Of a stretch of 64,000 nucleotides of DNA, positions 26,512 to 35,327 are shown piece by piece. Source of the stretch: Desulfobacterales bacterium. GTDB lineage: Bacteria; Desulfobacterota; Desulfobacteria; Desulfobacterales; Desulfosalsimonadaceae. A model generated the notes under the pieces. The model was not told where the DNA came from, searched no databases, and worked only from the letters and a program-made list of their open reading frames with translations. Numbering within the stretch: position 1 is the stretch's first letter; each line of letters starts with the position of its first letter. The DNA is taken from assembly GCA_007134875.1 (NCBI GenBank), contig SLJY01000002.1:1-64000 (forward strand), in the 5' to 3' direction. The translations under genes and the position numbers were made by a program.

Positions 26512-27165
26512 TTGGAAACCGCAAAACTCACAGCACAACACCGGGACGCAATCGGCAAGGGCGCGGCCCGTTTAATCCGCAGGGAAGGCAGGATTCCCGG
26601 CATTCTATACGGATCCGGAATCGAAAATATAAAACTGTCCATAGACACCTCCGAACTGGAGAAGATGTTCAACAGCCCGCAGTATTCCCGCGGCCTGATC
26701 AATCTCCAGATCAAGGGGGACAAGCCGTACAACAAAACCGTGATGGTCAAGGAGCTGCAGACCGATCCGGTCAAGGATCATTTCCTTCACCTTGATCTGA
26801 TCGAAATCCGTATGGATCAGAAAATTTCCACCATGGTGTATATCAACGCCGTGGGAGATCCCAAGGGCGTCGAAGACGGCGGCATTCTCCAGATTATCCG
26901 CCGGGAGCTGGAAGTGTATTGCCTTCCGGCCAACATACCGGAACAGATCGACATCGATGTTTCCGGCATGGAAATCGGAGATTCCATCCACGTCAGCGAA
27001 ATCCATGTGGAAGGCGATGTGGAAATACCCTATGATATCGATTTTACGGTTGTGACCCTGGTCAGCCCGAAGATGGAAGCTGAAGAAGAGCCCGGGGAAG
27101 AAGAGGAAGGCGAGCCGGGTGAAGAAGGCGAAGGAGAAGGCGAATCCGAGAGTGAATCCGAATAA
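26512..27165 (+). CDS. rplY: 50S ribosomal protein L25/CTC with acidic tail
   Basis: A 217-aa TL5/CTC-type L25 protein that binds 5S rRNA. The N-terminal L25 domain (TAQHRDAIGKGAARLIRREG, IPGILYG) is followed by the CTC beta domain (HLDLIEIRMDQKI, EVYCLPANIPEQIDIDVS). The last 30 residues are almost all Glu, Gly and Ser, a common CTC tail. The start codon is TTG; a GGGAGG site lies 8 bases upstream and no ATG fits, so TTG is supported. It is followed by pth, as in many genomes. Confidence 0.95.
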   Translation: METAKLTAQHRDAIGKGAARLIRREGRIPGILYGSGIENIKLSIDTSELEKMFNSPQYSRGLINLQIKGDKPYNKTVMVKELQTDPVKDHFLHLDLIEIRMDQKISTMVYINAVGDPKGVEDGGILQIIRRELEVYCLPANIPEQIDIDVSGMEIGDSIHVSEIHVEGDVEIPYDIDFTVVTLVSPKMEAEEEPGEEEEGEPGEEGEGEGESESESE

Positions 27166-27237
27166 GGGGACATCCCGGCCTTGTCCTCATTACGCTTTTT
27201 CAGCCGGTTTTTGGAGCGACTCCACCGGCGATTCGGT

Positions 27238-27831
27238 ATGACGGCACAAGACACGCATCTCATCGCGGGTCTTGGCAACCCGGGCAAAAAATACGCGAAC
27301 ACGCGCCACAATATCGGGTTTATGGCCGTGGAAAATATCGGCGCACAACACGGCATCGGCATCGATCGTTCCATGTTCAAAACCCGCTTCGGCCGAGGGA
27401 GCGTGGCCGGCCGGAAAGTGATCCTGGCCCGGCCCATGGACTACATGAACCGGAGCGGACCGCCCCTGCGGCAGCTTGCCCGGTATTTCGGCATCAAAAC
27501 GGACCGGATCATCGTTGTCCACGATGACCTGGACATCGGCAGGAGAAAAATCCGGATCAAACCCAAGGGGGGGCATGGCGGCCACAGGGGCATCAAATCC
27601 ATCATGGATGCTTTCGGCACCGGGGAATTCACCCGGATCCGCCTTGGCATCGGGCGGCCCGAACCCACAGGACCGGACGGCCAGGGCCCGGATGTTACGG
27701 ACTTCGTCCTGGGAACGTTTACTCACGGAGAAATGGACGATTTTCATACGATGATCGATGCGGCGCATGAAGCAGTGAAAATCATCCTCGAACAAGACGT
27801 TACAGCGGCCATGAACCGCTTGAACCAGTAA
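27238..27831 (+). CDS. pth: Peptidyl-tRNA hydrolase
   Basis: About 197 aa from the ATG at 27238. LIAGLGNPGKKYANTRHNIG contains the catalytic His and Asn, followed by ARPMDYMNRSG, VVHDDLDIGRRKIRIKPKGG and HRGIKSIMDAFG. It recycles peptidyl-tRNA released from ribosomes. The ORF extends to a TTG at 27181, but the extra 19 residues are absent from typical Pth proteins; a weak AAGGGG lies before that TTG, so the longer form is possible. Confidence 0.94.
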   Translation: MTAQDTHLIAGLGNPGKKYANTRHNIGFMAVENIGAQHGIGIDRSMFKTRFGRGSVAGRKVILARPMDYMNRSGPPLRQLARYFGIKTDRIIVVHDDLDIGRRKIRIKPKGGHGGHRGIKSIMDAFGTGEFTRIRLGIGRPEPTGPDGQGPDVTDFVLGTFTHGEMDDFHTMIDAAHEAVKIILEQDVTAAMNRLNQ

Positions 27832-27838
27832 TAAGCTA

Positions 27839-28144
27839 TATAGTGGCCGAACGAAAACCGTGATTCTTCGTCAAAGTCAAGGACGGCAAAAATTTTAAAC
27901 CCGGGAATACCTGGCGTATTTTGAGGATTCAAATTTGATGGCCTCGTAAAAATTCGCAACCCGACGACTTTGTAAGAGGCCCAAAATCAAGGCTTGCGCG
28001 ATTTTAGAAGAATTGAAAGTACTTAGCGTACGTGAATTTCTTCGGAAATCGCGCGTAACGCAGATATCGGACTTTTACGAAGCCGTCAAATTTGAGCCGG
28101 AATTAGAGATTGGTGAAAAAGACGGCTTTCGTTCAGCCACTATA
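27839..28144 (+). repeat. Family B palindromic element interrupted by a family A copy (B1)
   Basis: Terminal inverted repeats are TATAGTGGCCGAACGAAA at the left and TTTCGTTCAGCCACTATA at the right. The left half (27839-27936) and right half (28088-28144) are separated by element A4. An uninterrupted relative lies at 51745-51886. Confidence 0.85.
27937..28087 (+). repeat. Family A palindromic element inserted in family B (A4)
   Basis: A 151-bp copy from GATGGCCTCGTAAAAATTC to GACTTTTACGAAGCCGTC. AAATTT occurs immediately on each side, a 6-bp target duplication, and only once at the corresponding point of the uninterrupted B copy (51830s). The ORF 28013-28195 falls in this composite and is not a supported gene. 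Confidence 0.9.
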
Positions 28145-28244
28145 CATCGTTACAGATCTGGCACAAAAGTAAGCAAGTGGTACTGGGAGTCATAATTGTA
28201 TGAGTTCTATTAATTAATCACCGTAACGTTTTAAGGGAGGAAGT

Positions 28245-30296
28245 ATGGAAACATTGATGGCAAACATCCCCTTGGCAGCAACGGTCATCGGAGTGATCGG
28301 GATCGCGTATTCCCTGATCATCTCCATCATGATCAAAGGCGCGCCCAAGGGCAACGAGAAGATGATCCAGATTGCATCGGCCATCGAGGAAGGCGCCATC
28401 GCCTACCTCAACCGCCAGATGAAAACCATCGTCATTGTCGGCGGTATCATCCTGATCGTCTTGTGGGTGACACTCGGCGTCAAAACCGCGATCGGCTTTC
28501 TGATCGGCGCCGTATCGTCGTATCTCGCCGGCTACATCGGGATGCGCGTATCGGTTCTGGCAAACGTCCGGACCGCGGAAGCGGCCAAGGACGGCCTTGC
28601 AGCCGGTCTCAAGATGGCATTCCGCGGCGGCTCCGTGACCGGTCTTCTGGTAGCGGGCCTCGCGCTGACCTCCATCGCCGCCTATTTCTTTTTCCTGCTT
28701 GGCGACGCGGAGGTCATTGAAAGCAAGCCGCACATCGTGCCCCTGGTAGCCCTGGGCTTCGGCGGCAGCCTCATCGCCATCTTCGCCCGTCTCGGCGGCG
28801 GTATCTTCACCAAGGCAGCCGACGTCGGCGCTGACCTGGTGGGCAAAGTGGAAGCGGGCATTCCCGAAGACGACCCGAGAAACCCGGCAACCATCGCTGA
28901 CAACGTCGGCGATAACGTCGGCGACTGCGCCGGCATGGCGGCGGACCTCTATGAAACCTACGTGGTCACCGTTGTCGCATCCATGCTTCTTGGTGCGCTT
29001 TTCTATCCGGGAGAGTCCATGGCGGTCTTCTACCCGCTGGTTCTCGGCGCGATCTCCATCATCGCGTCCGTTATCGCCACCTTCTTTGTCCGCCTGGGCA
29101 AGGATGAGTACATCATGGGCGCCCTCTACAAGGGCATGTTCGGATCCGCCATCATCGCGGCCCTTGGTTTCTATATCTTTACCGTAACCCAGGTCGACAT
29201 GATCGGCGAAATCCCGGCAATCAACCTGTTCTACGCTTCGCTGGTCGGCCTCGTACTGACCGTTCTCATCGTCGGTATCACCGAGTACTACACCGGCATC
29301 TACGGCCCGGTCAAGCACCTGGCCGAAGCGTCCACCACCGGCCATGGCACGAACATCATCGCGGGCCTCGGCATCAGCATGCAGGCGACCGCATTGCCGG
29401 TTCTCGCAATCTGCGCAGGTATCGGCGTGGCCTACGGTTTTGCGGGCCTCTACGGCATCGCCATTGCAGCCACATCCTTGCTGTCCATGACGGGTATGGT
29501 CATCGCCATTGACGCCTACGGTCCAATCACGGACAACGCCGGCGGCATTGCCGAAATGGCCGAAATGGACGACTCCGTCCGCGCCGTCACCGACCCGCTC
29601 GACGCGGTCGGCAACACCACCAAGGCGGTTACCAAGGGATACGCCATCGGCTCCGCCGGTCTGGCCGCCCTGGTTCTTTTCACCGCGTATGTGCTGGAAT
29701 TCGAAATCGTCGGCGGTGCCGTCGATGCGGTTGCCGAGTTTGATTTCAGCCTCGGAAACGTTGAAGTGATCATCGGCCTTTTCATCGGTGGTCTGCTTCC
29801 CTACCTGTTCGCATCCATCGCCATGCAGGCGGTTGGACGTGCGGGCGGCGCGGTTGTCGAGGAAGTCCGCCGGCAGTTCCGCGAAATGCCCGGCATCATG
29901 GAAGGAACCACCAAGCCGGACTACGGTGCATGCGTTGACATCGTCACCAAGCACGCGCTTAAGGAAATGATCGTTCCGGCGCTTATTCCGGTCGTCACAC
30001 CGATCCTGGTCGGCCTGCTGATCGGCCCTGTCGCCCTGGGCGGCGTGCTTATCGGCTCCATCGTGACCGGTCTGTTCCTGGCGATTTCCATGACCACTGG
30101 TGGTGCGGCTTGGGACAACGCGAAGAAGTACATCGAAGACGGGTACTTCGGCGGCAAGGGCAGCGAAGCCCACAAGGCAGCCGTTACCGGCGACACCGTA
30201 GGCGACCCCTACAAAGACACCGCCGGTCCCGCCATCAATCCGTTGATCAAGGTTCTCAACGTTGTGGCGCTCCTGCTGGTACCGTTTTTGATCTAA
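28245..30296 (+). CDS. hppA: Membrane-bound proton-translocating pyrophosphatase (K+-independent type)
   Basis: A 683-aa protein with about 16 membrane helices that couples PPi hydrolysis to ion pumping. The catalytic motif region reads [32 protein letters not shown] and MAADLYETY. Near residue 455 the sequence is GNTTKA; Lys at this place is characteristic of the K+-independent H+-pumping subgroup, whereas K+-dependent enzymes have Ala. It recovers energy from PPi made by sulfate or acyl activation in anaerobes. An AAGGGAGGAAG site precedes the ATG, and a strong terminator follows. Confidence 0.95.
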   Translation: METLMANIPLAATVIGVIGIAYSLIISIMIKGAPKGNEKMIQIASAIEEGAIAYLNRQMKTIVIVGGIILIVLWVTLGVKTAIGFLIGAVSSYLAGYIGMRVSVLANVRTAEAAKDGLAAGLKMAFRGGSVTGLLVAGLALTSIAAYFFFLLGDAEVIESKPHIVPLVALGFGGSLIAIFARLGGGIFTKAADVGADLVGKVEAGIPEDDPRNPATIADNVGDNVGDCAGMAADLYETYVVTVVASMLLGALFYPGESMAVFYPLVLGAISIIASVIATFFVRLGKDEYIMGALYKGMFGSAIIAALGFYIFTVTQVDMIGEIPAINLFYASLVGLVLTVLIVGITEYYTGIYGPVKHLAEASTTGHGTNIIAGLGISMQATALPVLAICAGIGVAYGFAGLYGIAIAATSLLSMTGMVIAIDAYGPITDNAGGIAEMAEMDDSVRAVTDPLDAVGNTTKAVTKGYAIGSAGLAALVLFTAYVLEFEIVGGAVDAVAEFDFSLGNVEVIIGLFIGGLLPYLFASIAMQAVGRAGGAVVEEVRRQFREMPGIMEGTTKPDYGACVDIVTKHALKEMIVPALIPVVTPILVGLLIGPVALGGVLIGSIVTGLFLAISMTTGGAAWDNAKKYIEDGYFGGKGSEAHKAAVTGDTVGDPYKDTAGPAINPLIKVLNVVALLLVPFLI

Positions 30297-30324
30297 TACC
30301 TGCAGGCATCTTATAAAACAAACC

Positions 30325-30356
30325 GTCCTGCCGGGGCTTTTTCGCACCGGCAGGAC
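30325..30356 (+). terminator. Hairpin after hppA, no clear U-tract
   Basis: GTCCTGCCGG and CCGGCAGGAC form a perfect 10-bp stem with a 12-nt loop. It is not followed by a T run, so it may assist or stabilise the end rather than terminate alone. Confidence 0.5.
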
Positions 30357-30370
30357 ATGGAACCGAGCCG

Positions 30371-30401
30371 GGGCCGGTGAATATATCACCGGCCCTTTTT
30401 T
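30371..30401 (+). terminator. Rho-independent terminator of hppA
   Basis: GGGCCGGTGA and TCACCGGCCC form a perfect 10-bp GC-rich stem with loop ATATA, followed directly by TTTTTT. Confidence 0.93.
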
Positions 30402-30403
30402 AT

Positions 30404-30432
30404 TTGCTTTTCGCTTTAAAAAGTGATATATT
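30404..30432 (+). promoter_or_regulatory. Putative sigma70 promoter for carD
   Basis: TTGCTT (30404-30409), a 17-bp spacer and TATATT (30427-30432) lie about 50 bp before the CarD start and directly after the hppA terminator. Confidence 0.5.
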
Positions 30433-30482
30433 GTTTTATTCGGAATAAATATTGCATTTACCAACTTTTCAGGTGAAATAAA

Positions 30483-31043
30483 ATGGCAGGTAAAGCACAC
30501 GCAAACGACCGGTCCACCGCTGGGTTTCAGGCGGGCGACCTGGCGGTTTACCCCGCGCACGGCGTCGGTCGGATCGAATCAGTGGAAAGCCGGATGATCA
30601 ACGGCGGCCAGCACGATTTCTACATCATGAAAATCATCGACAACGGGATGGTGATCATGATTCCCACTGCAAACATCCAATCCGTCGGACTGCGCTGCGT
30701 GATCGGGGAAAATGAAGTTCCGGCCGTATACGAAGTTCTTCAGGAAACAAGGGACGACATCCATGACAACCAGACCTGGAACCGGCGCTACAAGGAATAC
30801 ATGGACAAGATCAAGTCCGGGTCCCTGTTCGATGTCGCCGAGGTATTCAGGGACCTTTACTGCCTGAAACTCACCAAGGATCTGTCTTTCGGCGAGCGCA
30901 AGCTTCTGGACACCTCCAAAAGCCTGCTCTTGCGGGAGCTCTGCACTGCACTGAAAAAAGATGAAGGCGCGGTCTGGGAGTCCATCGAGGCGTTTTTCAC
31001 CGGGAACAACGGGAACGGCGACGGTGGGGAACCCGCCGCGTAG
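30483..31043 (+). CDS. carD: CarD/CdnL-family transcriptional regulator
   Basis: A 186-aa protein with a Tudor-like RNA-polymerase-interaction domain (FQAGDLAVYPAHGVGRIESVES, MIPTANIQSVGLR) and a helical C-terminal domain (WNRRYKEYMDKIKSGSLFDVAEVFRDLY, LSFGERKLLDTSKSLL). CarD/CdnL stabilises open promoter complexes, especially at rRNA promoters. It has no DNA-binding HTH. It has its own promoter after the hppA terminator and is followed by the overlapping or adjacent rluD-like gene. Confidence 0.93.
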   Translation: MAGKAHANDRSTAGFQAGDLAVYPAHGVGRIESVESRMINGGQHDFYIMKIIDNGMVIMIPTANIQSVGLRCVIGENEVPAVYEVLQETRDDIHDNQTWNRRYKEYMDKIKSGSLFDVAEVFRDLYCLKLTKDLSFGERKLLDTSKSLLLRELCTALKKDEGAVWESIEAFFTGNNGNGDGGEPAA

Positions 31044-31122
31044 TGATTCATCCGGCAAGCCCTTCGAGGCCCGGGATAATTCTATCGGGAAAAAACCGGA
31101 TAAAACCGCCCCGGGGGAGATT

Positions 31123-32169
31123 TTGGTTTTCGAGGACACGGTTTTTGTCGATGTACCTGCGGGGGACGAAGAAGCCGGAATGCGTCTTGACCAGGTATTG
31201 TCCGGGCATATGCCGTCTTTTTCCCGAAATGCCGTGGCAAGGCTTATACGCGACGGCAGGATCCTGGTTGATAATCGGCCCGCAAAGCCCGGCCACCGCG
31301 TACGGCCAGGGGAACGTATCACCGGACACATTCCCGCCCGCTCCGCCGAAGACGTTGGTATTGGCCCGCCCGAACCCGAAGCAATCGCACTCGATATACT
31401 TTACGAGGATGACAGCATTATCGTCATCAACAAGGCGGCCGGCCTGGTTATCCATCCGGCCCCCGGGCACAGTGCGGGAACCCTGGTCCACGGCCTGCGC
31501 CACCACGCCCCGGAAATCGAACATGCAGGGCCTTCCGATCGCCCCGGCATCGTTCACCGGCTGGACCGCGACACCTCGGGCGTATTGGTAGCCGCCAAGA
31601 CCGAATCCGCCCACCGGATCCTTTCAAAACAGTTCAAATCCAGACAAATCCAAAAATCCTATCTTGCGCTTGCTTTTGGCGATCCGGCCGGCAGGGATCC
31701 CGCCGGAATCGATTCTGCCGCCCGGACCGGACGGATCACCTACCGGATCGAACGCCACCGGACGCACCGGAAAAAAATGGCCGTAACAGAGGATCCAAAA
31801 TCGGGAAGGGATGCGGAGACCGCCTGGGAGGTGGTGGAGCGATACGGGAAGATCTGCCTGCTGCGGCTGGCGATTAAAACCGGCAGAACGCACCAGATCC
31901 GGGTTCATCTTTCGGCGGCGGGCCATCCGGTGGTGGGCGACAGCGTCTACGGATACAGAAACCCGGCCCGGGCCACGGGCCTGGACCCTAAAGCGGACCA
32001 TAAAACGGCGTCCCTGATCAACAACGTCGGCCGCCAGATGCTCCACGCCGCATCCATCACGTTTGTCCACCCGGAAACCGGAAAACAAATGACCTGTGAA
32101 GCCCCCCTGCCCGATGACATGCAAACCCTTCGCCGGGCCCTGAACGCTTTGCACTCGCGGCCCGAATGA
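31123..32169 (+). CDS. RluA/RluD-family pseudouridine synthase
   Basis: An N-terminal S4 domain (MRLDQVLSGHMPSFSRNAVARL) and a pseudouridine synthase domain with the catalytic HRLDRDTSGVLV motif, LLRLAIKTGRTHQIRVHL and GDSVYGY. It isomerises uridines in 23S rRNA. The start is uncertain: the ORF begins at 30961 inside carD, a GTG exists at 31024, and a TTG at 31123 (after GGGGGAG) gives about 20 residues before the S4 domain, as in E. coli RluD. The segment around residue 230 (DPAGRDPAGIDSA) is a small insertion. Confidence 0.9.
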   Translation: MVFEDTVFVDVPAGDEEAGMRLDQVLSGHMPSFSRNAVARLIRDGRILVDNRPAKPGHRVRPGERITGHIPARSAEDVGIGPPEPEAIALDILYEDDSIIVINKAAGLVIHPAPGHSAGTLVHGLRHHAPEIEHAGPSDRPGIVHRLDRDTSGVLVAAKTESAHRILSKQFKSRQIQKSYLALAFGDPAGRDPAGIDSAARTGRITYRIERHRTHRKKMAVTEDPKSGRDAETAWEVVERYGKICLLRLAIKTGRTHQIRVHLSAAGHPVVGDSVYGYRNPARATGLDPKADHKTASLINNVGRQMLHAASITFVHPETGKQMTCEAPLPDDMQTLRRALNALHSRPE

Positions 32170-32173
32170 TCGT

Positions 32174-32755
32174 TTAGTCCGGCTCTTTACGCTTTCGTTT
32201 TTCCAGCGTGCAGCGATTCTGCTCCCGGTCAAAGGTCATGTAGATCTCCTCGTTGTCCTTTTTATCGGAAGCAAGCTGTCCGTAGCGCCGCTTGATCCGC
32301 TTAACAAAATCATCCTTGACCTCGGGCTCATTATTCTCCCCGAGACTGCCCAGCTTTTCTTTCTGCACCTCCCACAAGCGATCCACGGAGTAAACGGGCC
32401 GGTCGCTCCTTGCGGCACCATCCTTGCCGCTATTGTCTTTTTGCTCTGCAGCAAACTCTTTTTGCCGCTCATTTCTGCGCCTCACTTCGGCGTTTTCCCA
32501 CAGCTGATTCCATGCCCGGTTGTGGTAGTAGACTTTCCACTGGAGATTGTCCAGCATCGTTTCGAGTTGCCTGGTGGAGATGGCGGGATCGATCCGGAAC
32601 CGCCGGATTCTCTCGACGAGATCGCCGTGTCTCGGGTGAGGCTGGCTTTGCCGGTCAGCCAGGTACGCGCGGATTTTCGTATCCATGCTTTCCACCTGTC
32701 GGAGCAGCTGGGAAAGCTGGTTTTCCACTTCCTGCCTTCGCTTTCTGATATCCAT
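32174..32755 (-). CDS. Uncharacterised charged helical protein
   Basis: A 193-aa protein starting at the ATG at 32755, which has a strong GGAGGGGGAAC just before it; the longer ORF start at 32815 has none. It begins with a coiled-coil-like helix (RRQEVENQLSQLLRQVESMD), followed by VERIRRFRIDPAISTRQLE, a WKVYYHNRAWNQLWE helix and a basic tail (TLEKRKRKEPD). No signal peptide, membrane segment or catalytic motif is visible. It may match the C-terminal region of large deltaproteobacterial proteins of the MXAN_5187 type, but this is only an impression. It ends 4 bp from the convergent rluD-like gene. Confidence 0.7.
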   Translation of the reverse strand: MDIRKRRQEVENQLSQLLRQVESMDTKIRAYLADRQSQPHPRHGDLVERIRRFRIDPAISTRQLETMLDNLQWKVYYHNRAWNQLWENAEVRRRNERQKEFAAEQKDNSGKDGAARSDRPVYSVDRLWEVQKEKLGSLGENNEPEVKDDFVKRIKRRYGQLASDKKDNEEIYMTFDREQNRCTLEKRKRKEPD

Positions 32756-33014
32756 GTTCCCCCTCCATGCTCCTTCACGATTGCAAATGGGTATCACCCG
32801 GCCAGTGGGCACCAACCGATGGATATCAACAGGTTGAGGTTGAGCCGGATGATGAATTCACTTTCAATCGTAGCACATGACAGGAGGGTACACAACAAGG
32901 AAGCACACAGCAGCCAACACCGCCGGCAGGCCGGCGTAAGAGGCAAAAATCATCACCGCATCATCGCATTCCACCCCCCTGCATGCACGCGCCCAAAGAT
33001 CTCAGCGGTGCGGC

Positions 33015-33800
33015 CTATCCCATGCGGGATGCCAGCAAAGCGGCGCCCAGGGCCCCGTTCACCTGGGCATAGGACGATACGATAAGGGACACCCCCAGCT
33101 TGTTTTCCAGGGCCACGATCATCCCCCGGTTCTTTGCCACGCCGCCCGTCATCATCACGGGCACCGCCACCCCTACCCGCTTGGCCATGGCGGAAATCCT
33201 GGATGCGGCCGCCTCGTGGATGCCGGAGACGATATTTTCCCGGGACGCCCCGGCCGCAATCAGGGAGATCACCTCGGATTCGGCGAACACCGTGCAAATG
33301 CTGCTGATCCGGGCCGGTTCGCCGGAAAGGGACAACACCCCGAAATCATCGAGATCCGCCTCCATTGCCCGGGCCATAACCTCCAGGAACCGCCCTGTAC
33401 CAGCTGCGCACTTGTCGTTCATGGCGAAATCGACCACCTTGCCGTTTTCATCCAGGCGCATCACTTTCGAATCCTGTCCGCCCACGTCGATGACAAACCG
33501 GACCTCCGGGTCCATGAACCATGCCCCCGCCCCGTGGCAGGTGATTTCGGTAATGGCTTTGTCCGCGAAATCGACCGCTTTTCTCCCGTAGCCCGTGGAA
33601 ACAACCACCGAAACGTGCTCTTTGGCAATACCCGCTTCTTTTAGCAGTTCATCGAACACCGCGCGGCCCGCGTTTTTCGCATTGTAACCCGTGAAGCGTA
33701 CGCAGGTGCCGGCAATCTCGCCGTTTCTCAGTAAAACCGCCTTGGCGGTAATGGAGCCGATATCGATTCCCGCCGTGATATTGCCTGTACCCGTATCCAT
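33015..33800 (-). CDS. Acyl-CoA dehydratase activase (HgdC/BcrA-like ATPase)
   Basis: A 261-aa ASKHA-fold ATPase: GIDIGSITAKAVLL, VVSTGYGRKAV, VIDVGGQDSKVM, the NDKCAAGTGRFLEVMA motif whose Cys joins the dimer-bridging 4Fe-4S cluster with the Cys in SSICTVFAESE, and MMTGGVAKNRGM. It uses ATP to drive a low-potential electron into the dehydratase or reductase partner. The two partner subunits lie upstream on the same strand, across a 270-bp repeat-filled gap. A single activase gene resembles HgdC rather than the BcrAD pair. Confidence 0.9.
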   Translation of the reverse strand: MDTGTGNITAGIDIGSITAKAVLLRNGEIAGTCVRFTGYNAKNAGRAVFDELLKEAGIAKEHVSVVVSTGYGRKAVDFADKAITEITCHGAGAWFMDPEVRFVIDVGGQDSKVMRLDENGKVVDFAMNDKCAAGTGRFLEVMARAMEADLDDFGVLSLSGEPARISSICTVFAESEVISLIAAGASRENIVSGIHEAAASRISAMAKRVGVAVPVMMTGGVAKNRGMIVALENKLGVSLIVSSYAQVNGALGAALLASRMG

Positions 33801-33841
33801 CTATACGATCCTGTTAAATAATGACTGCTTCAGGTCAGTTG

Positions 33842-34080
33842 ATTTTTATCTGTGTCAATCTGTGTGATCTGTGGGCCAAAAAGATGTTGATGCACCCGTA
33901 AAAAGTCGTTTTTTACGGGCAGCGTTAAGTTTTAAGTGATTAAGTATTAAATAAAACCAAGTAGTTATTTTTTTTATTATTCGGCGATCATATCGGTTTC
34001 AGGACTGTTTACGAAGCCGTCAAATGTTAAAAAGCGAAAAACACAGCCCACGGATAACACAGATTGACTCAGATCAAAGG
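33842..34080. repeat. Family D inverted repeat with a family A copy in its loop (D2)
   Basis: TTATCTGTGTCAATCTGTGTGATCTGTGGGCC on the left (quoted in part: ATCTGTGTCAATCTGTG) and CCCACGGATAACACAGATTG on the right are imperfect inverted repeats. The same sequence forms a compact hairpin at 56386-56465. Element A5 lies between the arms, and the right arm contains the dehydratase stop codon. Confidence 0.65.
33889..34021 (+). repeat. Family A element with replaced interior (A5)
   Basis: Starts GATGCACCCGTAAAAAGTC and ends TTTACGAAGCCGTC, but the middle 90 bp are AT-rich and unlike other copies. It is flanked by AGATGTT and AAATGTT, a likely target duplication with one mismatch. Confidence 0.7.
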
Positions 34081-35309
34081 GTCTCCATGAACGCATCGAT
34101 CCGGGTTTCGATCTGGCTTTCGGCAAAGTGGCGTTCATCGACCATGTCGGCCTCGATGATGAGCGAAGGAATCCCCAACTGGTCCATCACCATCTTCTGC
34201 AAGTCGTACTGACCCAGCGAATACGGCTTGCAGCTCCGATTGGAATGCATCACCAGCCCGTCGGCGTCGTATTTTTCGATCATCTCCCGCAGCTTGTCGA
34301 TCATCCGGTCGTGGGAAATGTTGATGTATACGCTGGAATAGGAGACGCTCATGGACTCCAGAAACCTGTTTTCGTCAATGAGCGGCAGAATGCCGCTCCA
34401 GGCGGACGTATAGGTGTCCGCCACGAGGCAGGCATGGTGGGATGCAAATTTCTCGGAAAGCCAATTGGTGCGGTACCAGACCGGCAGGTTATCCCACAGC
34501 AGACGGTACTTCTCGCCGGGCACCACGGCGATCCCCTGTTCGAGCCGCTCATGCATTTCGTCGAGCAGTTCCTTGTAATAATCGACAGCCACCTGCGTCC
34601 CCCGCAGGGTAACGATCAGCGCCAGGTGGAAAAAAGCGTCGAATGCGGTAATGGGCGACGGCTTATGGGCAGCGGTATCCAAAACGGCCTGCCACAGCCT
34701 GAGCCCTTCCACCGACAACCGGCCCACCTCGTCCATGCGGTCGTAGTCCATTTTCCGGCCGCACTGCTTTTCCAGAAACCCGATGTATTCCTCCACCTGG
34801 CTCATGACGTACCGGCGGGCTTCTTCGGTCATCTCCCCGTGAATAAAGGGGGTATCGAGGATGAACAGCGGCACCTTGAAATGGCGCGCGGCCACCTCGT
34901 ACCACTTGAGTACGGTACCGCAGATATTGTTGCAACAAACCAGGAAATCCGGCTCGGGCAACCCGCCGATAGGGCCGCCCTGGGTGACGGCGCAGGCGAT
35001 ATCCGCCCGCGCGTAGGAGCACAGATCCGGAGAATACCCCATTACCTCGGCCTGCCGGCAGAGATCGACCCCCATCTTGGACGCCCCCACCATGGCGCCG
35101 TGGTTTTCCGGATAAACGGGAATCACGTCCATGGCGATCAGGGGCTCCACCGGGCCGCCGCTGGTGATCCAGGCAACTTTTTTCGAGTTGTCCCGGGCGG
35201 TCTTGGCATCAATGTAATAATGGGTCATGATTTCCTTCAACCGGGAAACAGAGCGAATTTTCCCGGGGTCTTTTCCAGCATCCGCATTGACTTTGCTGTG
35301 ATCGGACAT
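34074..35309 (-). CDS. 2-hydroxyacyl-CoA dehydratase/benzoyl-CoA reductase-like subunit (HgdB/BcrB type)
   Basis: A 411-aa protein. Cluster and fold markers are WITSGGPVEPLIAMDVIPVYPE (quoted in part), SYARADIACA, VCCNNICGTVLKWYE, and the C-terminal DGLVMHSNRSCKPYSLGQYD and GIPSLIIEADM. The cysteine pattern agrees with a subunit-bound Fe-S cluster. It resembles BcrB of class I benzoyl-CoA reductases as well as HgdB-type dehydratases, and the substrate cannot be told apart by eye. It follows the partner subunit by 18 bp. Sulfate reducers usually reduce benzoyl-CoA with the unrelated Bam system, so a different substrate is plausible. Confidence 0.85.
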   Translation of the reverse strand: MSDHSKVNADAGKDPGKIRSVSRLKEIMTHYYIDAKTARDNSKKVAWITSGGPVEPLIAMDVIPVYPENHGAMVGASKMGVDLCRQAEVMGYSPDLCSYARADIACAVTQGGPIGGLPEPDFLVCCNNICGTVLKWYEVAARHFKVPLFILDTPFIHGEMTEEARRYVMSQVEEYIGFLEKQCGRKMDYDRMDEVGRLSVEGLRLWQAVLDTAAHKPSPITAFDAFFHLALIVTLRGTQVAVDYYKELLDEMHERLEQGIAVVPGEKYRLLWDNLPVWYRTNWLSEKFASHHACLVADTYTSAWSGILPLIDENRFLESMSVSYSSVYINISHDRMIDKLREMIEKYDADGLVMHSNRSCKPYSLGQYDLQKMVMDQLGIPSLIIEADMVDERHFAESQIETRIDAFMETL

Positions 35310-35327
35310 GGCCTTTCCTCTTAAAAC

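Noticed and set aside
28013-28195. 60-aa ORF
   Set aside because: It lies in the A4/B1 composite.
28218-30560. 780-aa ORF on the minus strand
   Set aside because: It is the antisense shadow of hppA, with unusual His/Asp/Arg composition and no family match.
34128-35324. 398-aa ORF on the plus strand
   Set aside because: It is antisense to the dehydratase subunit and has no family pattern.
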